Source: Myxococcus stipitatus (GTDB lineage: Bacteria; Myxococcota; Myxococcia; Myxococcales; Myxococcaceae). Taken from it: a stretch of DNA of 64,000 nucleotides. Location: assembly GCF_037414475.1 (NCBI RefSeq), contig NZ_CP147913.1, forward strand, positions 2,976,001-3,040,000, in the 5' to 3' direction. Below, piece after piece: positions 1 to 7,695 of this stretch; the first letter of the stretch is position 1, and each line of letters starts with the position of its first letter. The notes beneath the pieces are model-generated. The model saw only the letters and a program-made list of their open reading frames with translations. It did not search any database and had not been told where the DNA came from. A program made the position numbers and the translations under genes.

Positions 1-577
1 GGAGGACCGGATGGTTGTCGTGGACGAGGTCCGGGTAGTACTGGTGCGTGTCACCGCCCAGAAATCCGTAATAGCGCTCGAAGCCACGCCCCAGCGGCCA
101 GCGGTTGTAGGGGCCCGCCGCGCTCGTCTGCTCCGCGGGCGTCAGGTGCCACTTGCCCACCGCATAGGTGTTGTAGCCCTGCTCCTGCAGCATCTCCGAG
201 AGGAAGCCGTTCTCGAACGGGATGGTGCCGTTGTAACCGGGATACCCGAGGGATATCTCGGTGATGGTGGCCATGCCGTTGGAGTGGTGGTTGCGCCCGG
301 TGAGGATGCACGAGCGCGTGGGTGAGCACAGCGCGGTGGTGTGCATGTTGTTGTAGAGCAGGCCACCCTTGGCCAGCCGGTCCAGATGGGGCGTATGGAT
401 GGGCGAGCCATAGCAGCCCAGGTGCCCGAAGCCCGTGTCGTCCAGGACGATGAAGAGGACGTTGGGGGCGCCAGGCTTCGCGCGCAGCGGCTGGGGCCAC
501 GCGGGCGAGGACTGCTCCCACGTGCGGCCGATGGTCCCCGGAAACGTACTGCCCGGCTTGTATTCCTTGAGCGACAT
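1..577 (-). CDS. Arylsulfatase, type I (3' end cut by window start)
   Basis: The 192 visible residues are the N-terminal part of an alkaline-phosphatase-superfamily sulfatase, which hydrolyses sulfate esters. The metal-binding start of the fold is seen as NVLFIVLDDTGFG with the Asp pair at residues 46-47. The maturation motif C-S-P-T-R at 84-88 marks Cys84 as the residue converted to formylglycine, followed by the usual TGRNHH. VGKWHL farther on is also typical. The ATG at 577 begins MSLKEYKPG. There is no signal peptide, so a cytoplasmic location or another export route is possible. The gene lies 166 bp downstream of the FAD oxidase on the same strand and is probably a separate unit. The rest of the gene lies before base 1, so length and substrate cannot be judged. 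Confidence 0.93.
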   Translation of the reverse strand, partial: MSLKEYKPGSTFPGTIGRTWEQSSPAWPQPLRAKPGAPNVLFIVLDDTGFGHLGCYGSPIHTPHLDRLAKGGLLYNNMHTTALCSPTRSCILTGRNHHSNGMATITEISLGYPGYNGTIPFENGFLSEMLQEQGYNTYAVGKWHLTPAEQTSAAGPYNRWPLGRGFERYYGFLGGDTHQYYPDLVHDNHPVL

Positions 578-743
578 GTGTCGAGCCCTCCGTGAACCGG
601 CGGAAACACCTCACCGGCCCCGGAGGTCAGGAATGCGCACGCGATTGAACAACCACCGCTGCCCTCCTGGACGACTCAAGCGGCCAAGGCCCGGCGCGCC
701 CGACGCTGGACAGCGCGCGGACGTCCCCGAGCGGCCAGGAGGG

Positions 744-2375
744 CTACAGCCAGCTCGAGGACGGCTGCCCCAATTCCGCCAGCACCCGCTCCGCGGCCTT
801 CACGCCGAACCAGTTGGCCTCCTCGAAGAGCGCAAGTCCCCCCAGGTCCGTGTGCGCGAAGTGCAGGCTCGTCCCCAGGCTCTCCTGCGCGGCCTTGCGC
901 TCGGCGCCCCACATGAAGCCCGGCGTGGGCCGCACCATCGCGTGGCCCCAGCGCATGACCTCCAACCGCTGCGCCAGCCGCGCGATGCCAGGATGCGCGG
1001 GGCGCATGTCCGCCATGACCAGCGCCTCCCAGTCCTCGTATGTGGCGGAGAGCGCCTTCTGCCGCTCGGCCTTCACGTCCCCGCCCGACATGGGCAGGTA
1101 CCAGGTGAGCACCGTGGGGCCCTGCTCATACTGGCGAAGCTGCTGGTGCGTGGCCACCACGTAGCCCAGGCTCCGGCTCTCCTGGAACACGTTGTCCCAT
1201 GCCAGCGGGAAGCCCCGGGACTCCGGCGGCGACGACAGCGTCAGGTTGGCCACCACCCACGGCGCATAGCTGAAGGCCTCCATCCATGCGGGCCGCTCGG
1301 TCCTCCACGGCGCCACCACGTGCGCGGCGATGAAGCGCGGACACGCCAGCACCACCTGCCGTGCCTGGAAGGAGCGAGGCTGCCCCGTGCGCGCGTCCAG
1401 CGCATCCACCCGGCAGCCCCGTGCCCCCGGCTCCACGGTGTGCACCAGCACGTCGCGCTCGAGCGCGCGGGGCGGCAGCGCGGAGCGGAGCTGATGCACC
1501 AGCCGGCCATTGCCCTCGGGCCAGCTCAGGAAGCCCTCGCTGCGCTCCCCCTGCCCGTCCTGGCGCGCGGCGAAGTACCAGATGCCCGCCCACGCGGAGA
1601 CATGCTCGGACGTGGCGCCGTAGTCGTCCCGGCACGCGTAGTCCACCAGCCACTTCAAGCGTGACGAGCGGAAGCCCTCGCGCGTGAGCCAGTCCGCCAT
1701 GCTCAGCGCGTCCAACGCCGTCCACTCGGCGTCGTCGCTGGAGCGCGCCGTGGGCACGGCGAAGGCCTTGCGTCCCTTGGCGTCCTTCGCGGCGGCGAAG
1801 GCATTCATCCGCGCATCGAAGCGCTCCAGCTCCGCCAGGTCCTCCGGCGTCGCGCCCACGCGCAGGTAGAGCCCTTCGTACCAATGGCCCCGGTAGAAGT
1901 GGCGCTCCTCGGGCTCCTGGATGAGCAGCGTCTCCTCGAAGGAGGGCCGCCCCTCCGCGTCCACGCCCGTCACCGCGCCCATCTCACGCAGCAGCCGGAC
2001 CACCGGCCCCCGGTCCTCCAGGGGCGCGGGGAGGTAGTGCGCGCCCCACGGGAAGGCGGACACGGCGTTGCGTCCAGAGCGGGACGTGCCTCCGGCCTCC
2101 GCCTCCAGCTCCACCACCCGCACGTCCTTCACGCCCGCGCCCAAGAGGCGCCACGCGGCGGACAGGCCCGCCACGCCCGCCCCCACCACCAGCACGTCCA
2201 CGGGCTCCACCGTCTGCGCGCGAGGCAGCGCTCCGCCTCGAAGCCGGTGCCCCACCTCAACCGCGCGGTCCACCACCGCTCCAGGGATGGGAGCCCTGGG
2301 AGACTCGCGCCTGCACGCGCTGGCCACCGCCGAGCCCAGGAACGCGGCGATGAGCTCCCGCCGCGTCAGTTCCAC
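744..2375 (-). CDS. Tat-exported FAD-dependent amine oxidase-like lipoprotein
   Basis: A 543-aa flavoprotein of the amine oxidase / protoporphyrinogen oxidase fold. The dinucleotide-binding motif G-A-G-V-A-G is at residues 65-70, preceded by VDVLVVG and followed by the acidic strand end VVELE. The N-terminus MELTRRELIAAFLGSAVASAC has a twin-arginine motif (TRREL, residues 4-8), a hydrophobic stretch and a possible lipobox ending at Cys21. This suggests Tat export with FAD already bound and then anchoring. The start is the GTG at 2375, which overlaps the 3' end of the speE-like gene by 10 bp, so translation is probably coupled. Its place in a polyamine operon suggests a polyamine or an aminopropylated product as substrate. 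That is inference; the fold alone does not give the substrate. Confidence 0.85.
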   Translation of the reverse strand: MELTRRELIAAFLGSAVASACRRESPRAPIPGAVVDRAVEVGHRLRGGALPRAQTVEPVDVLVVGAGVAGLSAAWRLLGAGVKDVRVVELEAEAGGTSRSGRNAVSAFPWGAHYLPAPLEDRGPVVRLLREMGAVTGVDAEGRPSFEETLLIQEPEERHFYRGHWYEGLYLRVGATPEDLAELERFDARMNAFAAAKDAKGRKAFAVPTARSSDDAEWTALDALSMADWLTREGFRSSRLKWLVDYACRDDYGATSEHVSAWAGIWYFAARQDGQGERSEGFLSWPEGNGRLVHQLRSALPPRALERDVLVHTVEPGARGCRVDALDARTGQPRSFQARQVVLACPRFIAAHVVAPWRTERPAWMEAFSYAPWVVANLTLSSPPESRGFPLAWDNVFQESRSLGYVVATHQQLRQYEQGPTVLTWYLPMSGGDVKAERQKALSATYEDWEALVMADMRPAHPGIARLAQRLEVMRWGHAMVRPTPGFMWGAERKAAQESLGTSLHFAHTDLGGLALFEEANWFGVKAAERVLAELGQPSSSWL

Positions 2376-3862
2376 CGCCGCCACTCCGCTTCGTAGTAGT
2401 GGACGAGCACCTGGTTGTTGAGCCGGTTCACCTCCGCGGGCAGCGGGCCCATGTCCGGAGGGAAGTGGGTGAGCGTCTCCAGCGTGTCCATGTCCAGGAA
2501 GCGCAGGCCCTCCGGCAACGGCCGGTGATGGCCCGGCGCCTCGTGGGCCACCAGCACATAACCCCACTCGCCGAACGAAGGCACCAGCGCGTGGTACGGC
2601 TGCGTCCAGTAGCCCGCGGCCTTCAGCGTCGTCTCCACGCACCAGAAGGACTGCCGGGCGAACAGCGGGCTGGTGCTCTGCACCACGGCCACGCCGTCCT
2701 GCGCCACGCGCTTCTTCAAGAGCTTGTAGAACCCCGTGGTGTACAGCTTCCCCAGCGCGAAGTTGTTGGGGTCCGGGAAGTCGACAATCACCACGTCGTA
2801 GCGCTGGTCTCCCTCCATGAGGAACTGCATCGCGTCCGCGTTGACCACGCGCATGCGCGCATCCTTCATCGAGTTCCCATTGAGCCGAGTCAGCTCGTCG
2901 TACCCCATGGCCAGCTTCGTGATGGCCGGGTCCAGGTCCACCAGCGTGACGGAGCGCACCTCGGGGTAGCGCAGCACCTCGCGCGCGGCCAGCCCATCCC
3001 CACCGCCGAGGATGAGCACGTGCTCCACCTTGGCCGCGCGCACCATGGCCGGGTGCACCAGCGACTCGTGATAGCGGTACTCGTCGATGCTGGCGAACTG
3101 GAGGTTGCCGTTGAGGAACAGCGAGAAGCCCCGCTTGCCGCGCGTGAGCACGATGCGCTGGTAGGGTGAGCTGGACGCGTGCACCACGTCGTCCGCGTAG
3201 AGCTGGTCCTCGTAGAACGTGGTGAGCCGGTCGCCCAGGGCGAAGCCCACGATGAGGAACACCGTCAGCAGCACCGCCTTGATGCGCAGGCGCAAGGGGT
3301 TGCCGAGCAGCGGCGCCAAGAGCCACGTGCTCCACAGGCCCACCGCCGCGTTCAGGATGCCGAACAACAGCGAGGTGCGCACCAGCCCCAGCTTGGGCAC
3401 CAGCAACAGCGGAAACGCGACGCTGGCAGCGAGCGCGCCCAGGTAGTCGAGCGACAAGACCTGGCTGACCAGGTCCTTGAACTTGAGCTGGTCCTTGAGG
3501 ATGCGCAGCAGGAGGGGAATCTCCAGCCCCACCAGCGTGCCGATGATGATGACGCTGCTGTACAGCGCCACCTGGAACAGGTCCGTCAGCGTGAAGGTGA
3601 GGAACAAGACCGGCGCGCAGATGCCGCCCAGCAGCGCCACCGCCAGCTCCACCTCCACGAAGCGCTGCGCCACGCCCTTGTCGATGTAGCGCGACAGGTA
3701 GCTGCCGATGCCCATCGCGAAGAGGTAGCCACCGATGACGGTGGAGAACTGGGTGATGGAGTCACCGAGCAGGTAGCTGGCCAGCGCGCCGACGACGAGC
3801 TCGTAGACGAGCCCACACGTCGCGATGACGATGACGGTGATGTACAGCAGCGTCTTGTTCAC
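2366..3862 (-). CDS. Membrane-bound spermidine synthase-like aminopropyltransferase
   Basis: 498 aa. The N-terminal ~210 residues hold about seven hydrophobic membrane segments. The C-terminal half is a spermidine-synthase-type Rossmann methyltransferase fold, with the substrate-side segment SSPYQRIVL (231-239), EYRYHES (261-267), the GGGDG dcSAM-binding motif at 286-290 and DFPDP (361-365) carrying the expected catalytic Asp. The key residues are present, so it should be active. Known members of the family transfer an aminopropyl group from decarboxylated SAM to a diamine. The membrane domain suggests action at the inner membrane, perhaps on an envelope-linked acceptor (inference). The start is a GTG at 3862. 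It lies between DUF350 (40 bp upstream) and the FAD oxidase (overlapping). Confidence 0.9.
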   Translation of the reverse strand: MNKTLLYITVIVIATCGLVYELVVGALASYLLGDSITQFSTVIGGYLFAMGIGSYLSRYIDKGVAQRFVEVELAVALLGGICAPVLFLTFTLTDLFQVALYSSVIIIGTLVGLEIPLLLRILKDQLKFKDLVSQVLSLDYLGALAASVAFPLLLVPKLGLVRTSLLFGILNAAVGLWSTWLLAPLLGNPLRLRIKAVLLTVFLIVGFALGDRLTTFYEDQLYADDVVHASSSPYQRIVLTRGKRGFSLFLNGNLQFASIDEYRYHESLVHPAMVRAAKVEHVLILGGGDGLAAREVLRYPEVRSVTLVDLDPAITKLAMGYDELTRLNGNSMKDARMRVVNADAMQFLMEGDQRYDVVIVDFPDPNNFALGKLYTTGFYKLLKKRVAQDGVAVVQSTSPLFARQSFWCVETTLKAAGYWTQPYHALVPSFGEWGYVLVAHEAPGHHRPLPEGLRFLDMDTLETLTHFPPDMGPLPAEVNRLNNQVLVHYYEAEWRRWN

Positions 3863-3901
3863 GTCGTCACTTCACTTCCGCGCGGGACCGGGCCGCGCGC
3901 A

Positions 3902-4129
3902 TCAACCACCGATGGCCGCGGCCACGATGATGGCCAGGCCGATGATGAACGAGCCGATGACGATGCCCAGGGCCGTGTTCTGGTCGACCTCCAGCTCCTT
4001 GTACACGTCGAACGGCAGGATCTTGCGGATGACGTGGAAGCCCCCCACGAACACCGCCAGACCGATGAGCGAATAGACGACGCTCGCCAACACGCCATCG
4101 ACGGTCACAACGACGCCAAGTAACAGCAT
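3902..4129 (-). CDS. DUF350 small integral membrane protein
   Basis: 75 aa with two hydrophobic helices (about residues 13-33 and 53-72) separated by a short charged loop with FDVYKELEVDQN, the DUF350 (YjfL-like) pattern. Function is unknown. Known family members are often coded next to spermidine synthase-like, DUF4178-like or ATP-grasp genes. The ATG at 4129 shares one base with the stop of the preceding 53-aa gene (TGATG) and has a GGGAGG ribosome site about 6 nt upstream. A longer frame continues upstream but would overlap that gene entirely, so the short start is preferred. Confidence 0.85.
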   Translation of the reverse strand: MLLLGVVVTVDGVLASVVYSLIGLAVFVGGFHVIRKILPFDVYKELEVDQNTALGIVIGSFIIGLAIIVAAAIGG

Positions 4130-4290
4130 CACTTCCCTCCCATGTAACCACCAGTCCACAGCAGGACGCCGCCAGGGCTGCGCCGCACGTTGCCCGGCAC
4201 GCGGTCCCTCTCTTCGCGCGTGAAGGGCGACCACCCCGACCACACCACGGCGCTGTACAACAGCACCACCAATCCTCCGAACCACTTCAT
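4129..4290 (-). CDS. Small membrane protein (53 aa) in polyamine-envelope operon
   Basis: I do not recognise the family. The frame reads MKWFGGLVVLLYSAVVWSGW and continues for 53 codons to a TGA that overlaps the DUF350 ATG by one base. Residues 3-20 form a single hydrophobic segment rich in Trp, followed by a basic and polar tail (REERDRVPGNVRRSPGG). It fills the 192-bp space between the DUF4178 and DUF350 genes exactly. The one-base overlap with the next gene argues that it is translated. It is probably a single-pass inner-membrane subunit working with DUF350; that role is inferred from position only. Confidence 0.72.
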   Translation of the reverse strand: MKWFGGLVVLLYSAVVWSGWSPFTREERDRVPGNVRRSPGGVLLWTGGYMGGK

Positions 4291-4320
4291 GCCGCGCCTC
4301 CGGAGTCGTCGCCCACGGGC

Positions 4321-6216
4321 CTATTCCGACAGGTTGCTGTCCGCCCAGCGGCGGGTCTCGAAGTTGTGCGAGCGGAAGAACGCGAACGCAGGCCCCAACA
4401 TCAGCAGCACGAAGGCCGCGCACAGCCAACCTCCGTTGGGCGTGTCGTGCGTCAACCGCACCGTGTAGTTGCGCACCCGGGCCGGCGTCGGGTCATAGGA
4501 CGCGGTGGTGCGCAGCACGTACTTGCCCGCGGGGAGCGCGGACAGATGCAGGCTGCCGCTCGCGCTGCCCTCGGACCATGAGCCATCGCTGTCGGTGCCC
4601 TGGTAGAGGCTGACCTCTTCGTAGAAGCCCACCACCTCGCCCGTCTCCTGGTTCACCAGGTCGCCCTGGATGCCCATCCAGTCGTTCATCAACCCCGCGG
4701 CGACCTCCACCTTCATGTTGCCGCGCCGCTCCAGGTCGAAGGGCTCGCTGAACTTCATCGCGGAGGGCGTGCCGGGAGACGACTCCGCGGGCACCGTCAC
4801 CCGCTCCTCCAGCACGACCTTGTTCAGCGACCGCGCGGAGAACAGGCCCGCCACGACGAGGAGCGCCGCCAGCCAGCCGATGGACCACAACACGGTGGAC
4901 AGCATCCGTGACTTGTGGGGATTGGGCTGGCTGGGGAGGATTCCCTCGGGCGCCGGCACCGCGTCCAGCTTGAAGGCGTCCTTGACCACCTCCGGCGCCA
5001 GGTACTCGCCGAACGTGTACGACACCTCGTTCTCGGTGCTGTCCACGTTGATGGAGTACGGCGGCGCCACGTACTCGGTCGCCTCGGCGTACTCTCCCGC
5101 CGTCACCTCCCAGTAGAACTCGCCCTGCACGTTCTCCGTGACGGCGTGGACGTTCTGGTAGGCCTTGTAGCGACGCCCGTCGAAGAAGGCGGAGACATGC
5201 GGCACCAGCTGCACGTCGCCCGCGGCCAAGGGCTCCAGGAACACCCAGTGGCCCTGGGAGTTCATCAGCCAGACGAAGCCCTTCGCGCGGTTGAAGAGGA
5301 GATACTCCTCCCACGGGTAGCGGACGCCCTCCACGGTGCACGAGCGCACGAGGAAGCCCAGGCACATCCACTCCGTGTCGCGCAGCTTCCCCTTCGCGCC
5401 CAGCGGGATGAGGGGCGCGTGCGGGGGCTTCTCCAAGAGCCGGAGGAAGGACAGCTTCCCCTTGGAGACATCGAGCAGCGCGCCGCAGAAGGGGCAGCCC
5501 ACGCGCAGCGACTTGTCCGGAGCCTGCAGCTCCAGGGGGCCGTTGCACTCCGGGCAGCGCGCCTGCTTGAGCTCCACCTTGCGGCGGACGCGGGGGCGGA
5601 GCTGGTCGGGGGGAATCCCCAACTGCTCCAGCTTGAGCCGCACGCCGATGAAGACCTCCGGGTCGTTCTCGTGCGTGCCGAAGTCGAGCGTGAGGATGGC
5701 GCCCTTGGAGGACGTGGCGTCGACGTACCAGGAGTCCTGCTGGGGGTCGACGTCGCTGGGCAGCTGGCCCTCGGCGGCGGTCACCGTGCCGTGGCCGCGC
5801 TCCTCCACCACCCAGTGGCGGTTGCGCAGGCGCAGCTTCTCACCGGGGTGCAGGTCCGACAGTGAGACGCCCTCCTCCACGCCGCCGGAGAAGAGCAGGT
5901 GGACGGTGCCCTCGGACTCGCTCACCCAGCCGGTGCGGCCGTCGGAGAACTCGACGTACCACTCATCCCATGGGCCCGCGCCGTGGTCCTTCTGGAGGTG
6001 GCCCACGACCTGGAAGGCGGAGCCGTCATAGCGGCCCTCCGCGCCCACCTGGAGTGGAGAGTCGGTGACGACCACCCGGCCAATCTTGCCGAGCGCCTCG
6101 AAGTCCGCGTCCTTGCGCGCCACCACCGTCTGACAGTGGCCGCACACCACCACCTGCGCCGAGCCCGCGGTGAACTCCACATCCGCGCCGCACGACGGAC
6201 ACCTCCCCTGTGTCAC
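4321..6216 (-). CDS. DUF4178 protein with two zinc ribbons and C-terminal membrane helices
   Basis: 631 aa. An N-terminal zinc ribbon (CPSC at 6-9, CGHC about 20 residues on) is followed by a DUF4178-like beta domain (about 55-110, YDGSAFQVVGHLQ...WYVEFSDGRTGWVSE). A second zinc ribbon (CPECNG ... CPFCG, about 220-250) precedes a second DUF4178 copy (about 275-330, EWMCLGFLVRSC...YLLFN...GFVWL). Two hydrophobic helices lie near 440-460 and 595-615 with a beta-rich stretch between them. The family's biochemistry is not known to me; members co-occur with speE-like and DUF350 genes. The ATG overlaps the speD stop by 4 bp (ATGA). The ribbons probably face the cytoplasm, with the region between the helices outside. 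Confidence 0.88.
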   Translation of the reverse strand: MTQGRCPSCGADVEFTAGSAQVVVCGHCQTVVARKDADFEALGKIGRVVVTDSPLQVGAEGRYDGSAFQVVGHLQKDHGAGPWDEWYVEFSDGRTGWVSESEGTVHLLFSGGVEEGVSLSDLHPGEKLRLRNRHWVVEERGHGTVTAAEGQLPSDVDPQQDSWYVDATSSKGAILTLDFGTHENDPEVFIGVRLKLEQLGIPPDQLRPRVRRKVELKQARCPECNGPLELQAPDKSLRVGCPFCGALLDVSKGKLSFLRLLEKPPHAPLIPLGAKGKLRDTEWMCLGFLVRSCTVEGVRYPWEEYLLFNRAKGFVWLMNSQGHWVFLEPLAAGDVQLVPHVSAFFDGRRYKAYQNVHAVTENVQGEFYWEVTAGEYAEATEYVAPPYSINVDSTENEVSYTFGEYLAPEVVKDAFKLDAVPAPEGILPSQPNPHKSRMLSTVLWSIGWLAALLVVAGLFSARSLNKVVLEERVTVPAESSPGTPSAMKFSEPFDLERRGNMKVEVAAGLMNDWMGIQGDLVNQETGEVVGFYEEVSLYQGTDSDGSWSEGSASGSLHLSALPAGKYVLRTTASYDPTPARVRNYTVRLTHDTPNGGWLCAAFVLLMLGPAFAFFRSHNFETRRWADSNLSE

Positions 6217-6593
6217 GTCAGCACCCCCCGCTTCACCTCACGCGCCTCGCACGACGCAGCCCCCAGGTGGCGCGCGAGCAACGACTCGAAGTCGGGACGT
6301 TCGCGGGGGCGGCAGCAATAGACGTTGAGCGCGGCGAAGCCGTGCTCGGGAAACGTGTGGATGGCCAGGTGGCTCTCGGCCAGGAGCGTCAGGCCGGTGA
6401 TGCCACCGGGCTCCGGGAACACGTGCCACTGAGGCTGGCCCACGACCTTCAGGTCCAGCAGGACGATGAGCTCCTCGAAGAGCGCCGCCAGACCCGCCGC
6501 GTCCTTGAGCAATCCGGGCGAGCAGCCGCTCGCGTCAACCAGCCATTCCTGTCCGGTGGTCAGCTTCAAAGTCCTCCTGCCTGTGGCCGTCAT
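6213..6593 (-). CDS. speD: S-adenosylmethionine decarboxylase proenzyme
   Basis: 126 aa, the usual length of short bacterial SpeD. It decarboxylates SAM to give the aminopropyl donor for spermidine synthases. The self-cleavage site is clear: E-S-H at 73-75 gives Ser74 as the future pyruvoyl residue, followed by His79 in IHTFPEHG. Cys94 lies 20 residues after the serine, the spacing of the catalytic Cys in characterised short SpeD enzymes. It is the first gene of a minus-strand operon that also holds the membrane aminopropyltransferase using its product. The 88-bp gap to the divergent hydrolase gene must hold the operon promoter. Confidence 0.95.
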   Translation of the reverse strand: MTATGRRTLKLTTGQEWLVDASGCSPGLLKDAAGLAALFEELIVLLDLKVVGQPQWHVFPEPGGITGLTLLAESHLAIHTFPEHGFAALNVYCCRPRERPDFESLLARHLGAASCEAREVKRGVLT

Positions 6594-6681
6594 AGCACGG
6601 GCACCACCCTAAGGGGCCTTCGCGCATCCCGAAAGGCCGGTTGGCTCCGGGTATCCCGTTACCGCTACGCTTCCGCGTGAA
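6594..6681. promoter_or_regulatory. Divergent promoter region speD / hydrolase with imperfect hairpin
   Basis: An 88-bp gap between two divergent starts. It holds an inverted repeat GGCCTT (6615-6620) / AAGGCC (6633-6638) with a 12-nt loop. It could be an operator or the base of a transcript leader. No clear sigma-70 boxes can be assigned. Confidence 0.4.
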
Positions 6682-7689
6682 ATGACGCGGCGGTCCGACC
6701 TCGACGACTTGCATCCTCTCGCCTCTGTTCCCACGCCCGCTCCGTCGCGCGAGCCCAATGTCCTGGCCCGGGTGACGCGAGGCCTGCGGGGACTGCCCGC
6801 CGCGCCTCGCTGGTGGGGGCCCGGCTCCGGAGGGCTGGCGGGCTGGCTCCAGCGGGAGCCCGGTGGGATGACGCCACCCACCGTGGATCTCACCCCCCGG
6901 TTCCGCGCGCTGCTGGGGCGCGTGCGGGAAGGTGAGCCCGTCCTGCCGCCCGAGGCCCGGCACCACCAGTACGTGGTGGTGCGAGGCATGCTCGGCGATG
7001 AGATGCCCGGCTACCTGCTCGACAACGTGCAGCGGCTGGAGGGCCGGGGCCTGCGGGTGCGCGAGGCCGCGGTGGACACCGAGGGGCTGCTCTTGAGCAA
7101 CGTCGCGGTGCTTCGCGAGGTGCTCTTGGATGCGCGGCACTTCGGCCGCTCGGTGGTGCTGGTGGGACACAGCAAGGGAGGCGTGGAGTGCACGGCGGTG
7201 CTGGCGATGTACCCGGAGCTGCGCGCGGTGGTGCGCGCGGTGGTGGCGCTCCAGGCGCCCTATGCCGGCTCCGCGCTCGCCCATGACCTGGCCACCACGC
7301 CGGAGATGCGGCGGCTCATCGACTTCGCCTTCCCGCTGTTGTTCCACGGCGTGTCGCGCTCGGTGGAGGAGCTCGCCTATCCGCAGCGCATGGCGTTCAT
7401 CCGCGAGCACCCCTACCCCACGGGTATCCCGACGGTGGCGCTCGCGACCTCGCGCCTGTCGCGCCTGTCCACGCTCTATCCGCTCGAGCGCTATTTCCAG
7501 GAGCGATATGGCCAGGCCTCGGACGGGCTGGTGATGCCGCTGGACGCGGAGATTCCTGGCGCGGGCCTGGTCCGGTTGGAGGACATGGACCACTCGGAGG
7601 CCGCGTTGCGCGCGCTCCCGGGCCTGGGCCGCTACCACCCTGGCGATGTCACCGAGGCGATGGTGGCCCTGGCGCTCGAGGCGCGCTGA
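6682..7689 (+). CDS. Alpha/beta hydrolase, triacylglycerol lipase-like
   Basis: 335 aa. The nucleophile elbow is G-H-S-K-G-G with Ser164. HQYVVVRGMLGDEMPGYLLDN upstream is the strand-loop that usually carries the oxyanion hole. SDGLVMPLDAEIPG and DMDHSE near the C-terminus supply the likely acid and His of the triad. The first ~60 residues are Pro/Arg-rich and lack a signal peptide, so it is probably cytoplasmic or peripheral. It is transcribed away from speD and converges on the trigger-factor-like gene with a 6-bp gap. The substrate is unknown; lipase or esterase is the general expectation. Confidence 0.85.
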   Translation: MTRRSDLDDLHPLASVPTPAPSREPNVLARVTRGLRGLPAAPRWWGPGSGGLAGWLQREPGGMTPPTVDLTPRFRALLGRVREGEPVLPPEARHHQYVVVRGMLGDEMPGYLLDNVQRLEGRGLRVREAAVDTEGLLLSNVAVLREVLLDARHFGRSVVLVGHSKGGVECTAVLAMYPELRAVVRAVVALQAPYAGSALAHDLATTPEMRRLIDFAFPLLFHGVSRSVEELAYPQRMAFIREHPYPTGIPTVALATSRLSRLSTLYPLERYFQERYGQASDGLVMPLDAEIPGAGLVRLEDMDHSEAALRALPGLGRYHPGDVTEAMVALALEAR

Positions 7690-7695
7690 GGCACG

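Noticed and set aside
3902-4429. A longer 175-codon version of the DUF350 gene.
   Set aside because: Its upstream part overlaps the 53-aa gene and the end of the DUF4178 gene; the ATG at 4129 has a good ribosome site.
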